NCBI RefSeq assembly: GCF_001426945.1
Contig: NZ_LMFS01000003.1
Coordinates: 462,818 to 526,817, forward strand
Source of the DNA: Pseudolabrys sp. Root1462
Lineage (GTDB): Bacteria; Pseudomonadota; Alphaproteobacteria; Rhizobiales; Xanthobacteraceae
Reading direction: 5' to 3'
Length of the DNA: 64,000 nt
The notes beneath the pieces are model-generated. The model ran no database searches. It was not told the DNA's origin and saw only the letters and a list, made by a program, of their open reading frames with translations. Of the stretch, positions 9,097 to 19,944 are shown one piece after another. The translations under genes were made by a program, and so were the position numbers. Numbering within the stretch: the stretch's first letter is position 1; every line of letters begins with the position of its first letter.

Positions 9097-9861
9097 TCAA
9101 CCCTTGTGCGACCAATCCGGAGCGCCGGTAATCGAAACCGGGCCAAGCGGATAGCGCTGATTATGTTTGGTGATGTGGTCGCGGTAGTCGTAACGCGCGC
9201 CCGGGAAACCGATCATCTTCCACGACACCATGTCGCGATTGCCGCCATAGACCGGATCGGCAAAGAAGCCTTCCATGGTGTTCTGCAGGAACAGGTCGAA
9301 CAGGGTCTTGCCGTCAATGGCGCCGAGATCGACCTTGCCGGCTTCCAGAGTCTTCAGGAAGTCGTCCTGCTCCTGCGCGTTGAGCTGCGCGAAGCCGCGG
9401 TCGTTCTTGTTCTTGCGCAGATAGGCGTCGATAGCGGCGAGCCCGGCGCGGTAGCGCATCGCCGGCGTAGCCTCGCCCTGATAGCCCTGCGTCGGCGTGC
9501 CCTTGGCGTACGGGCCTTGGGTGTAAAGGCGGCTTGAATTGCCGAAGGACCCGGCAAGCTGGCGGTCGATGAAGGCGGCGCAGCCCGCATCCCTGCCGCC
9601 AACGCTCAGATCATCGGCCGGGATCAGCCGGTCAACGATGGCTTCGATGACGCGTGCTTCTTCCGGCTTGAAGAAGTACCAGCCGGCGAGCGAAGGCTGC
9701 GGCGGGTCGCCGGCAAAAGGATGCCACGGCAGCGCGCCCGATATCGTTTGCGCGTAGGTCTGCGAGGCGATCGTGACGAAAGACAATGCGGCGGCGGATG
9801 TGAGGAACTGACGTCGTGTGGACGCCAACCGAGGAAAATCCGACATTTGAATGACACGCAT
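9097..9861 (-). CDS. Gluconate 2-dehydrogenase subunit 3 family protein, Tat-type signal
   Basis: The small subunit of the three-part dehydrogenase. The N-terminus has a Tat-like motif (STRRQFLTSAAALSFVTIA) before a likely cut after TYA, so it probably carries the folded flavoprotein to the periplasm. The mature part shows the family's FFKPEEARVIEAIVDRLIPADD element and a C-terminal WKMIGFPGARYDYRDHI. The start is uncertain: ATG 9861 is used here; ATG 9846 would leave a shorter leader, and the frame also extends to a TTG at 9909. No start has a strong ribosome site. It is the first gene of a three-gene minus-strand operon. Confidence 0.85.
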   Translation of the reverse strand: MRVIQMSDFPRLASTRRQFLTSAAALSFVTIASQTYAQTISGALPWHPFAGDPPQPSLAGWYFFKPEEARVIEAIVDRLIPADDLSVGGRDAGCAAFIDRQLAGSFGNSSRLYTQGPYAKGTPTQGYQGEATPAMRYRAGLAAIDAYLRKNKNDRGFAQLNAQEQDDFLKTLEAGKVDLGAIDGKTLFDLFLQNTMEGFFADPVYGGNRDMVSWKMIGFPGARYDYRDHITKHNQRYPLGPVSITGAPDWSHKG

Positions 9862-10273
9862 TAAAATATGAGGGAGTTCCGCTGTAGGAGGCGCCCGGTG
9901 TGGCGTCAATTCGAGTCATCGCAACGCAGCCATTCTCTGTTGGGTTATCGGAACGGAAACTATTTCTGCGGGTTGCCGGTGACGGATAATTTTTGCATCG
10001 CCGTGAACGCGGCGACGTTCACCGGGTTGTGACGCCAACACGTGACGATGTGGTGCAATCGTAGGGCGCACGCCTTCGGCATGATGCATGCGTTCGGCCG
10101 TTAGCAGTGCTCACCGTTGCCTGTGACCGCGTCGAGAATTCAGCCTTATTCTCGCGAAAATTGCCTCAAAGACGCCGATTCATCGCCGAACGCGGGTATT
10201 TAACGTGGCGGTTCATGGCCTTATATTACATTCGGCTGCAAGAATGTGGCTGTTGGACTCGTGACGGGCGCCG
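9862..10273. other. Intergenic region between divergent genes
   Basis: About 410 bases between the minus-strand dehydrogenase operon and a plus-strand cysteine-module gene. It is less GC-rich than its surroundings and must hold both divergent promoters. I see no convincing small gene, terminator or strong palindrome in it. Confidence 0.5.
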
Positions 10274-10849
10274 ATGTCGTTTTTTGTCTACTTCATCGTC
10301 TTGCTGATTTCGGTCGGCAGCGTGATTTTCGGTGCCGACTGGCTGCAGGCGCCGATGTCGCCTATGGCGCCGAGCAAATATGAGTTGCAGGTGGCCAAGC
10401 CGCCGCCACCGCCGCCGGTACAGCAGGCCGACGTCAAGAAGCCGGAGACCAAAGCCACCGCCGCGACGACCGCGCGGGCCGAGGCCACGGCCGTTGCCGT
10501 TGCGAGCCCGGCACCGGCCCCGGCAGCGGTCGAACCCGCACCGCAGCCGATCATCGCTGAGGAGCCGAAGCCTGTCGCAGCGGCCGAGCCGCCGAAATGC
10601 GACGTCGCCGCCTGCGAGCGGGCCTATCGCAGCTTCACGGCATCGGATTGCACCTATCAGCCCAGCGATGGACCGCGCCGCTTATGCACCAAGGGCACTC
10701 CGCCTGCTGCAGCAAGCCTGGCGAAGCCGGAGGCGCGGGCGCAAGCGACCTGCAACATTGCCGCCTGCACCGACGCCTATGTCTCGTTCAACGCGTCGGA
10801 CTGCACGTATCAGCCGAGCGATGGGCCGCGCCGGCTCTGTGCGAAATAG
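10274..10849 (+). CDS. Membrane-anchored protein with two BA14K-like cysteine modules
   Basis: A 191-residue protein with an N-terminal hydrophobic segment (about residues 1-25), a Pro/Ala-rich spacer (about 45-105), and two copies of a cysteine module. Copy 1 is CDVAACERAYRSF followed by SDCTYQPSDGPRRLC; copy 2 is CNIAACTDAYVSF followed by the same SDCTYQPSDGPRRLC. The C...YRSF...TY...DG.R..C spacing resembles the BA14K motif of Rhizobiales surface proteins, with extra cysteines. Function unknown; an envelope or periplasmic role with disulfides is inferred. The next gene is a paralog. Confidence 0.75.
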   Translation: MSFFVYFIVLLISVGSVIFGADWLQAPMSPMAPSKYELQVAKPPPPPPVQQADVKKPETKATAATTARAEATAVAVASPAPAPAAVEPAPQPIIAEEPKPVAAAEPPKCDVAACERAYRSFTASDCTYQPSDGPRRLCTKGTPPAAASLAKPEARAQATCNIAACTDAYVSFNASDCTYQPSDGPRRLCAK

Positions 10850-10930
10850 CGGCGGAACTTCGAACCTTCGTTCCCGGAACAAGGCCACGGCACCGCGCGT
10901 TTGCCTTCGACGGTCACGGAGGCGCTCGCC

Positions 10931-11746
10931 ATGCCATTCATTGCCTATTTCTTTGTGCTCGTTCTGACCGCAGTGACGGCGGCCGTCAGCCTCGATTATT
11001 TGACCGCGCCCGGTGCGCCGGTTGCCAAGCATGAGACCGCGAAGGCGGACAATAGTAATGCTGCGGGACCTGCCGTGCGCCAGGTTCCTATCGGCAAGAC
11101 GACGCGGGAGACAACCGCCCAAGCCTCATCGAACGACTCCGACAAGAGCCTGACGCCGATCTATCCGGCTGCCCCCGGCAAGGATTTGCCCCAGCCTCAG
11201 ACGGCCGATGCCACTGACGCTGGCGGCGCCAAGGCGCCCGAGACCAAGCCCGCGCCGGAGGCCAAAACGCCTCAACCCGCGCCTGCGCAAGCCGCCAACG
11301 CAACGCCCGCCCCGCCAGCCGCGACGAATGAGCCGGCACCTAACAGTCAAGCAAACAACACTCAACCTGCGGCCACCACCGGGTCGGCGGTTCGAGCATC
11401 GATCCCGGCCGGCGCTTGCGCGATCGAGGCGTGCGCCAGCGCGTATCGCTCGTTCCGCGCTTCGGATTGCACGTATCAGCCTTTCGAGGGCCCCCGGAAG
11501 CAGTGCGACATGACAGCGGAGAGCGCGCGGCAGGCCAGCGTGCCGCCGAGCACGATGCGCGGCAGCGTGGGCCGTGGTGGTGATGACCTCGACGAAGTGG
11601 TTCGCACGGTGCGGCGCCTGCCGCCGCCGCCATCGCCGGGCGAAGTCAGTTACGACGATCCCTATGAACGCAGCCGTATCGTCGTGATTCAGCGGGACGG
11701 CGCGCGGCCCGCTTACGGACCGCGCTGGATTTACGAAGACCGCTAG
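10931..11746 (+). CDS. Membrane-anchored protein with one BA14K-like cysteine module
   Basis: A 271-residue paralog of the preceding gene. It begins with a hydrophobic anchor (MPFIAYFFVLVLTAV), continues through a long Ala/Pro/Thr/Gln-rich spacer (about 50-155), has one module (CAIEACASAYRSF, then SDCTYQPFEGPRKQC, about 160-190), and ends in an Arg/Tyr/Asp-rich tail. ATG 10931 is chosen because GGAGG lies 8 bases before it, although the frame stays open to 10901. Function unknown. The anchor, spacer and module order is shared with the upstream gene, which implies duplication followed by change in module number. Confidence 0.72.
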   Translation: MPFIAYFFVLVLTAVTAAVSLDYLTAPGAPVAKHETAKADNSNAAGPAVRQVPIGKTTRETTAQASSNDSDKSLTPIYPAAPGKDLPQPQTADATDAGGAKAPETKPAPEAKTPQPAPAQAANATPAPPAATNEPAPNSQANNTQPAATTGSAVRASIPAGACAIEACASAYRSFRASDCTYQPFEGPRKQCDMTAESARQASVPPSTMRGSVGRGGDDLDEVVRTVRRLPPPPSPGEVSYDDPYERSRIVVIQRDGARPAYGPRWIYEDR

Positions 11747-11750
11747 AGGG

Positions 11751-12827
11751 CTACATGCCGCGCTGCGGGGCGGTGGCCAGCAGTTCGGCGAGCGGCTCGG
11801 CGTAAAGCCTTGCTATGCCGCCGGTGGTGCCGTGGCCGCCGGTGTCGGCGCTGGCCGGGATCAGATAAACCCTGCCGTTCTTCACCCGCTTCATCGCCTG
11901 ATTGAGGATGCCGGTCTCCGGCGGATTGCGCTCGTCGTCGGCCGAATTGATCACCAGCACCTGCGCCTCGATCTTGTCGAGATCCTTGGACACGTCGTAG
12001 TCCTGCGAAGAACTCCATTGATAGAGGAAGTCGTTGGCGTCGGCCTTCATCGGCGCGGCCAGCGCCTTGTCGACGAACGCATCGGCCGCGGCGTTGGTCG
12101 CCGCAATCTTCTGATAGCGCAAGCTGCCACCATTGGTGCCGATGCTGAAGAACACGTTGGCGATCCGAAGCATCGGCGGCTGCTCGGTATAGTCGCCATT
12201 CTTGTAAGCCGGATCGGCCTTGATGGCTTCCAGCAACATGCGCCGCATCATCCAGTTGCGCGACGCCATCGGCGTCGGCTGCGAGGCCATGGGTACCGCG
12301 GCATCCATGTAGCTCGGATATTTGGCCGCCCACATCCAGGTCTGCATGCCCCCCATCGAATTGCCGATGACGAGACGCAGATGCTGGATGCCGAGGCCGT
12401 CCTTGATCAGCAGATGCTGCGCCGTGACCATGTCGTCGTAATTGTATTTCGGGAATTTGGCGCGCAGGCCGTCCGATGGTTTCGACGACTGACCGGCGCC
12501 GATCGCGTCGGGGATGATGATGTAATATTTGGTGGCATCGAGCGGCTGACCGGGCCCGAACAGCGCGCCGGCAAAGCCCGCGCCCAGCATGCTCTGCGCC
12601 GAGCCGCCGGTGCCATGCAGCACCAGGACCGGCTTGCCCTTCAGATCGCCGATCGTGGTGTAATGCAGCTTCAGTTCCTTCATCACCTCGCCGGTGTGAA
12701 ATTTGAAATCCCTGGCGATCCATTCGCCTTGCTGCGGAGTGGGATAGTCGGCCGCCGATACCCGCGCGGTGGCGAACGTCATGGCAAAAGTCATGGCGAA
12801 CGCCGCCGCGGCTTTCACGAGCTTCAT
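11751..12827 (-). CDS. Secreted alpha/beta hydrolase, homoserine acetyltransferase-like
   Basis: A 358-residue alpha/beta-fold protein with a signal peptide (about 1-26, ending VSAA). The oxyanion region VLHGTGGSA, the nucleophile elbow GNSMGGMQ, and a late GGHGTTG that could supply the catalytic His are present. The sequence resembles the homoserine O-acetyltransferase branch (GNSMGGMQTWMWAAKYP, ADDERNPP), yet the export signal argues against a role in methionine synthesis and suggests an esterase or amidase in the periplasm. It ends 5 bases after the stop of the convergent cysteine-module gene. Substrate unknown. Confidence 0.85.
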   Translation of the reverse strand: MKLVKAAAAFAMTFAMTFATARVSAADYPTPQQGEWIARDFKFHTGEVMKELKLHYTTIGDLKGKPVLVLHGTGGSAQSMLGAGFAGALFGPGQPLDATKYYIIIPDAIGAGQSSKPSDGLRAKFPKYNYDDMVTAQHLLIKDGLGIQHLRLVIGNSMGGMQTWMWAAKYPSYMDAAVPMASQPTPMASRNWMMRRMLLEAIKADPAYKNGDYTEQPPMLRIANVFFSIGTNGGSLRYQKIAATNAAADAFVDKALAAPMKADANDFLYQWSSSQDYDVSKDLDKIEAQVLVINSADDERNPPETGILNQAMKRVKNGRVYLIPASADTGGHGTTGGIARLYAEPLAELLATAPQRGM

Positions 12828-12917
12828 GGTCTCCTCCCCAAGTTGTTTGCCGCGCTCTAGAGGCGGGCTTCGGCCAGCCTAGCGCAGCGTCATGCGGGCC
12901 GGGAGGTGGCTCGCGCA

Positions 12918-12948
12918 GAAAAACGGCCCGCTCCGGGGAGCGGGCCGT
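12918..12948 (-). terminator. Rho-independent terminator of the lytic transglycosylase gene
   Basis: CGGCCCGCTC at 12924-12933 pairs with GAGCGGGCCG at 12938-12947 around a 4-base loop. A run of A at 12919-12923 gives a U-tract on the minus strand. It lies 23 bases beyond the stop of the minus-strand gene at 12971. Confidence 0.85.
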
Positions 12949-12970
12949 CGATAGGTGAGGGACAGTGCTC

Positions 12971-14248
12971 TCAGCGCTGCGCGATCTTCTCGCGCTTCGG
13001 CGCATCCTTGCGCGGCTCGGGTTTGGCTTGCGACTTGTGGGTCGCCTTGCCGTCCACCCTCGCTTCCGCTTTGGCCGCCGGCTTGACGTCGAGCCGCAGT
13101 TCGGCGCGCGCGTCGGAACGGTGAACGACCTTGGCGCCGAGCGCGAGGCGGCCATTCTTCCTTGCCGCGTGTGGCTCTTCCGCGATGATGGTGAGGTCGA
13201 GCGCCTTCTTCGCGGCACCCGGCTTTTTGATCGCCGCCAGTTTAACGTCGGAGGGCTTGTTCTCCGGCTTGGCCTCGGCGGTCTTCACCGCGTCGGCCTG
13301 GTGGTCGGCCTTGGCGTTCTTCTTGTCGTCGGTGCTCTTGTCGTTAGCCTTGTCGGCGAGCTTGACGGTGGCGCGCAACGGCGATGGCGTCGGCAGCGGC
13401 AAGGCATCGGGACCATTGGCCGCGAGCAGACCGGCGGCGCTCTGGCACGGCGCTTCTCCCGGCACCTTCTGCGCCGGATGGCGCGCGGTCGCCGCACTCC
13501 ATTTCTCAACCGGGTTACCGGTGATGGTCTTCACATAGCCTTGCGTCTCGTCGGGCAGCTTGGTCTTCCCTTTGGCGGCCAGCCAGTCGGCGACGCGCTT
13601 CGGCCCGGCATTGTAGGCCGCCGCGGCGAGACCGAGATTGCCGAACTGGCGGACGAGGTTGCCGAGCATTCGCGCCGATGCCGGAATGGCCTGCAGCGGG
13701 TCGTAAGGATTATCGACGCCCATCTCGGTCGCGGTGCCGGGCATGAACTGGGCGACGCCTTGCGCGCCGGCGGCGCTGACCACTTCGGGCCTGAACCGGC
13801 TTTCCTGGAACAGGAGGCGAATGAGGAATGGCGTGGGGACGTCGTTGCGCTGCGCGGCCTGCGCCAGCGCCTGACAGACTTCTTCCTCCGAGCGATCGAC
13901 CACCGGCTTCGGCACCGGCGGCAGCGGAACGCCGACGGGAATGCCGTTGTTGATCACCTTGCCGGATGGCACAGGAAACTCGGCCGGCAGGTTCGGCACC
14001 AGCGCGGCGATTTCGTCGCTGCTTGGCGGCGAGAAATTCTCGCGCGGAATGGCAGCGATTGCGCTGGCGTCCTCTTCATGCGTGATGCCGATCTCGGCGG
14101 TGCCGAGCGAGGCCAGCCTGATCGGCGGCTGTTCGCTCAAGACATGACGCTTGCTGGTAAATTCCTCAAGCGTGATGCCAGTGTCGGAACTGGTCGGGCC
14201 TGACCACGTCACGAGACAAATGCACGCTGGCAGAAACAGCTGCCGCAT
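12971..14248 (-). CDS. Lytic transglycosylase with a long basic C-terminal tail
   Basis: A 425-residue exported peptidoglycan-cleaving enzyme. After a short signal (about 1-20) and a variable region, the SLT domain spans about residues 125-245: FLIRLLFQESRFRPEVVS contains the catalytic Glu, followed by GAQGVAQFMPGTA and AAAYNAGPKRVADWL. The last 150 residues are rich in Lys, Ala, Asp and Pro and look disordered; they may bind the anionic cell wall. A terminator follows directly. Single-gene unit, divergent from nothing obvious. Domain assignment is firm; cellular role (wall turnover or space-making for envelope machines) is not. Confidence 0.9.
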   Translation of the reverse strand: MRQLFLPACICLVTWSGPTSSDTGITLEEFTSKRHVLSEQPPIRLASLGTAEIGITHEEDASAIAAIPRENFSPPSSDEIAALVPNLPAEFPVPSGKVINNGIPVGVPLPPVPKPVVDRSEEEVCQALAQAAQRNDVPTPFLIRLLFQESRFRPEVVSAAGAQGVAQFMPGTATEMGVDNPYDPLQAIPASARMLGNLVRQFGNLGLAAAAYNAGPKRVADWLAAKGKTKLPDETQGYVKTITGNPVEKWSAATARHPAQKVPGEAPCQSAAGLLAANGPDALPLPTPSPLRATVKLADKANDKSTDDKKNAKADHQADAVKTAEAKPENKPSDVKLAAIKKPGAAKKALDLTIIAEEPHAARKNGRLALGAKVVHRSDARAELRLDVKPAAKAEARVDGKATHKSQAKPEPRKDAPKREKIAQR

Positions 14249-14508
14249 GTGGGCTTCTCTCCAATCGTCTCACCGCGCCCCGATCTGGCAGGGGGTGGCG
14301 CGGTGCGTGCTTTCATTCTGAAAGAACGGGAATACCCTCCGAAGCCGGACTTCATGCGGGGTGATCCTGACGATAGTTGGATGTCGGCAAGTTTGAAATA
14401 TGGCGGCGTGTGCCGCGTCTTTGCCGCAGTTCCGGCGGAACTGTTTATCCGCGTTGACGATGGCGGCGGCGCAGCGGCCGGCGCGCCGCCCGCCGTCCCA
14501 TCGGATTC

Positions 14509-15621
14509 TCAATAAATAACGACGCTTCTGATCGACTTGCCTTCATGCATCAGGTCGAAAGCGTCGTTGATCTTGTCGAGCGGCATGGTGTGAGTGATCA
14601 AATCGTCGATGTTGATTTTACCTTCCATGTACCAATCGACGATTTTGGGGACATCGGTGCGGCCGCGGGCGCCGCCGAACGCCGTGCCCTTCCAGACGCG
14701 GCCGGTGACGAGCTGGAACGGGCGCGTCGCGATTTCCTTGCCCGCGCCGGCGACACCGATGATGATCGATTCACCCCAGCCGCGGTGGCAGCATTCCAGC
14801 GCCTGACGCATCACATCGACGCTGCCGATACATTCGAACGAGAAGTCGGCGCCGCCGCCGGTGAGATCGACAATGGCCTGCACCACCTTGTCGCGCCCGA
14901 CTTCGTCCGGATTGATGAAATGCGTCATTCCGAATTTCTTGGCCATGGCGACGCGCTCGGGATTGAGATCAATGCCGATGATCTTGTCGGCGCCGATCAT
15001 GCGCGCGCCCTGCACGACATTCAGGCCGATGCCGCCGAGACCGAACACCGCGACATTGGCGCCGGGCCAGACTTTCGCGGTGTTGATGACGGCGCCGATG
15101 CCGGTCGTCACGCCGCAGCCGATGTAGCAGATCTTGTCGAATGGCGCGTCCTCGCGAACCTTGGCGAGCGCGATTTCCGGCAGCACGGTGAAATTCGCGA
15201 AGGTCGAGCAGCCCATGTAGTGGAACACCGGCTCGGCATCGCAGTGGAAGCGCGACGTGCCGTCCGGCATCAGGCCCTTGCCCTGTGTGCCGCGGATCGC
15301 GGTGCACAGATTGGAGCGCTGCGACAGGCAGGTTTTGCACTGCCGGCATTCCGGTGTGTAAAGCGGGATGACGTGATCGCCCGGCTTCAGCGATGTCACG
15401 CCGGCGCCGACCTCGCGCACGATGCCCGCGCCTTCATGGCCGAGAATCGCGGGGAAGATGCCTTCCGGGTCCGCGCCCGACAGCGTGTAATAATCGGTGT
15501 GGCAAACGCCGGTCGCCTTCACCTCGACCAGCACCTCGCCTGCTTTCGGCCCTTCGATGTCGATGGTCTCGATGGTGAGCGGCGAAGCGGCCTTCCAGGC
15601 TACGGCGGCGCGGGTTTTCAT
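14509..15621 (-). CDS. frmA: S-(hydroxymethyl)glutathione dehydrogenase / class III alcohol dehydrogenase
   Basis: A 370-residue zinc-dependent dehydrogenase that oxidises the glutathione adduct of formaldehyde using NAD. Visible marks are the catalytic-zinc ligands in GVCHTDYYT and LGHEGAG, the structural-zinc cysteines in [16 protein letters not shown], the NAD fold at [17 protein letters not shown], and the class III signature [14 protein letters not shown]. Full length and intact. It lies 18 bases downstream of a PAS-domain gene on the same strand and is probably cotranscribed with it. No other formaldehyde gene, such as an S-formylglutathione hydrolase, is adjacent. Confidence 0.95.
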   Translation of the reverse strand: MKTRAAVAWKAASPLTIETIDIEGPKAGEVLVEVKATGVCHTDYYTLSGADPEGIFPAILGHEGAGIVREVGAGVTSLKPGDHVIPLYTPECRQCKTCLSQRSNLCTAIRGTQGKGLMPDGTSRFHCDAEPVFHYMGCSTFANFTVLPEIALAKVREDAPFDKICYIGCGVTTGIGAVINTAKVWPGANVAVFGLGGIGLNVVQGARMIGADKIIGIDLNPERVAMAKKFGMTHFINPDEVGRDKVVQAIVDLTGGGADFSFECIGSVDVMRQALECCHRGWGESIIIGVAGAGKEIATRPFQLVTGRVWKGTAFGGARGRTDVPKIVDWYMEGKINIDDLITHTMPLDKINDAFDLMHEGKSIRSVVIY

Positions 15622-15639
15622 GCGGCAATCCTTCTCGCT

Positions 15640-15969
15640 TCAAGGCGGCGCGGAGAATATCGCCATCGCGCCGATGGCGTGGCTTGCCTCATTTCGTAGC
15701 ACGTGAAGCTGTCCGCGCAACGTCTTCGTTGCGCCGTCCCTGCAGCGCACCGGCAGGTCGAAAAACTGCCCGGCGCCGCCGAACGGACCGCCGCCCATCA
15801 CCTTGCCGAAGCCGGCCCAGTGCTGAGCGCGCAACTCTTCCGGCACGATAAGATCGAGCTTCTGTCCGACGGCATAAACGGCGGAATGGCCGGTCAGGCG
15901 CTCCGCACCTTCGCTCCACAACCGAATGACGCCGTCATGATCGGCGATGATGATCGCATGTTGATCCAT
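15640..15969 (-). CDS. Single-domain PAS protein
   Basis: A 109-residue protein made only of a PAS fold: AIIIADHDGVIRLWSEGAERLTGHSAVYAVGQKLDLIVPEE is the typical first half, and the rest gives the closing strands (FFDLPVRCRDGATKTLRGQLH). There is no kinase, cyclase or DNA-binding output, so it must act by itself or through a partner. It lies just upstream of the class III alcohol dehydrogenase on the same strand, which suggests a sensor linked to aldehyde or redox state. That link is inference from position only. Confidence 0.8.
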   Translation of the reverse strand: MDQHAIIIADHDGVIRLWSEGAERLTGHSAVYAVGQKLDLIVPEELRAQHWAGFGKVMGGGPFGGAGQFFDLPVRCRDGATKTLRGQLHVLRNEASHAIGAMAIFSAPP

Positions 15970-16086
15970 AGCTTTGCTCCGTCGCCAGCGACGGCGGATT
16001 AAAGCGGAGCGGAGTGATAACGCAATCGCGCCGAGGAGCGTCTGACGTCGAAGTGATGAAGTGGGCGGGCGGCGATAACAGAAACG

Positions 16087-18166
<2,080 letters not shown>

Positions 18167-18175
18167 AGGTCATCA

Positions 18176-18529
18176 ATGTTGAGAATAAAACTGCCAGTCG
18201 TTCTGGTCGGCGTCGCCGTCTCCATTCTCTGGGTGGCGCCGCCGGCCCAGGCCGAAGAAATAACGGTCACCATCGATAACTTCGCTTTCACGCCGCAGAA
18301 CGTGACGGTGAAGCCTGGGACCAAAGTCACCTGGATCAACCATGACGACATCCCGCACAGCATCGCTTCCGGCACGCAAGGGCTGCGCTCCCGGGCGCTT
18401 GATACCGATCAATCCTTCTCGTTCACATTCACGACACCGGGCGCGTTCAAGTATTTTTGCGGCTTGCATCCGCATATGACCGGCTCGATTGTGGTCGAGG
18501 GCACGACGGGGAGTGCCGCGCCGCAGTAA
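18176..18529 (+). CDS. Secreted cupredoxin (plastocyanin/azurin family)
   Basis: A 117-residue blue-copper-like protein with a signal peptide (about 1-29, ending PPAQA). Copper ligands are His near residue 62 (NHDDIPHSI) and the Cys, His and Met of YFCGLHPHMTG near the C-terminus. Small periplasmic cupredoxins of this type accept or donate single electrons or bind copper. The gene lies between the metallophosphoesterase and the ECF sigma factor, on the same strand with short gaps, so it is likely part of that regulon. Confidence 0.92.
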   Translation: MLRIKLPVVLVGVAVSILWVAPPAQAEEITVTIDNFAFTPQNVTVKPGTKVTWINHDDIPHSIASGTQGLRSRALDTDQSFSFTFTTPGAFKYFCGLHPHMTGSIVVEGTTGSAAPQ

Positions 18530-18552
18530 CGGGGTAGGCCCTCGCAGACGAC

Positions 18553-19110
18553 ATGATGGCGCCGGACTTCAATAAAGGTGACGACGCGGCGCAGCGCTTT
18601 CGCGCCGCGGCGTTGCCATATCTCGACGACGTCTACACGCTGGCCCGCTATCTACTGCGCGATTCGCACGACGCCGAAGACGCGGTTCAGGAGTGCTATC
18701 TGCGCGCCTTCCGGCACTTCGCGAGCTTCCGGGGCGGTTCGATCAAGCCGTGGCTGCTCGCTATTCTGCGCAATGTGTGCCGCGCCGAATATGCCCGGCG
18801 CAATGCGTCGATCGTCGTGACCGGTGGCGAAGAGGATATCGCCGAACAGAAGAGCGAAGGACTGTGGGACGATCCGCCGTCGCCGGAAACCGAGACATTG
18901 CGTCGTCTCGACGCGGTCGCGGTGCAGGATCTGATCGCGCGCCTGCCGGAGGCGTATCGTGAGACGTTGGTGCTGCGCGAAATCAACGATCTAAGCTATC
19001 GAGAGATTGCCGACGTGGTTGGCGTTCCGGTCGGAACGGTGATGTCGCGGCTGGCGCGGGCCCGGGCCTTGTTGCGCGCGGCATGGCTTGCCGAGGAGAA
19101 GGACACATGA
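18553..19110 (+). CDS. ECF RNA polymerase sigma factor
   Basis: A 185-residue sigma-70 family member with only regions 2 and 4. Region 2 is seen in DSHDAEDAVQECYLRAFRHF (about 38-57). Region 4 is LPEAYRETLVLREINDLSYREIADVVGVPVGTVMSRL (about 134-170), with the helix-turn-helix at its end. The linker is short and acidic. Its last bases overlap the ATG of the anti-sigma gene (ATGA), so the two are made in a fixed ratio. It would direct polymerase to promoters of an envelope or metal/oxidative response; the upstream cupredoxin and phosphoesterase are likely targets. Confidence 0.93.
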   Translation: MMAPDFNKGDDAAQRFRAAALPYLDDVYTLARYLLRDSHDAEDAVQECYLRAFRHFASFRGGSIKPWLLAILRNVCRAEYARRNASIVVTGGEEDIAEQKSEGLWDDPPSPETETLRRLDAVAVQDLIARLPEAYRETLVLREINDLSYREIADVVGVPVGTVMSRLARARALLRAAWLAEEKDT

Positions 19111-19868
19111 CCTGCGATGAGGCCGAGGTGCTCATCCACGCGCTGATCGACGGCGAACTCGATGCTGGTCACGCGCGCGATGTCGAAGCACATGTCGCTG
19201 GCTGCGCGCGCTGCGCCGCGCAACTGGCGGCGTTGCGCGACTTGCACGACGCCATGCCGGTGCAGGGCCTGCGTCACGCCGCGCCGGCGTCGTTGCGCGC
19301 CAGCATCGAGCGCGTCGTACCGTCGCCGGCGAAGACCGACCGCCGCGCCTTGCTCAAGGGCTTTGTCGCCGGCGGTGCGCTGTCGGCGCTCGCGGCGGCG
19401 AGCGTGGGTATCGTCATTCTGCGGCAGGATCGCGATAGCATCGTGGTGGGCGAAGCGATCTCGGCGCATCTGCGCTCGCTGCAGGCGGACCATTTGACCG
19501 ATGTACTATCGACCGATCAGCACACGGTGAAGCCGTGGTTCAACGGCCGCATCGACCTCGCGCCACCGGTGGTCGATTTGACCGCCCAGGGCTTCACCCT
19601 GATCGGAGGCCGGCTCGACTTCATCGACGGCAAGCCGGCTGCGGCGATCGTCTACCGCCGCCGCGTCCATGTCATCAATCTGTTCGTGCGACAAGGCGCC
19701 GACGGGGCTTCAAGCACGCCCCAGTTCGAGGTGGTGCAAGGCTTCAATGTCATCCGCTGGAGCGACAACGGCCTGGCGCTGCTCGCCATCAGCGACATCA
19801 ATCGCGAAGAACTCGAGGAGTTCGTTGCCAGGTTCACCGCTGCGGCTCGCCTGGCGCAGCAGAGCTGA
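19107..19868 (+). CDS. Membrane anti-sigma factor
   Basis: A 253-residue protein whose N-terminal about 50 residues form a zinc-binding anti-sigma domain (HALIDGELDAGHARDVEAHVAGCARCAAQL, with the H...CxxC pattern). A single membrane span follows (about residues 90-110, ALSALAAASVGIVIL), and the rest is a periplasmic domain (VVDLTAQGFTLIGGRLDFIDGKPAAAIVYRRR) typical of transmembrane anti-sigma factors. Start ATG 19107 overlaps the sigma stop by 4 bases; a longer open frame from 19083 lies inside the sigma gene. It would hold the ECF factor at the membrane until a periplasmic signal arrives. Confidence 0.9.
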   Translation: MTCDEAEVLIHALIDGELDAGHARDVEAHVAGCARCAAQLAALRDLHDAMPVQGLRHAAPASLRASIERVVPSPAKTDRRALLKGFVAGGALSALAAASVGIVILRQDRDSIVVGEAISAHLRSLQADHLTDVLSTDQHTVKPWFNGRIDLAPPVVDLTAQGFTLIGGRLDFIDGKPAAAIVYRRRVHVINLFVRQGADGASSTPQFEVVQGFNVIRWSDNGLALLAISDINREELEEFVARFTAAARLAQQS

Positions 19869-19944
19869 ACTGCGGCTGTGGGCCGTCGCGGCGTTCCGGT
19901 GACGCGCTATTGGCGTGCTACCGGCGCGCGTATATACGGCTGCC

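Noticed and set aside
14249-14515. 88-codon plus-strand frame between the transglycosylase and frmA.
   Set aside because: No ribosome site, Pro/Gly/Ala-rich product, and it overlaps the end of frmA; treated as the non-coding spacer.
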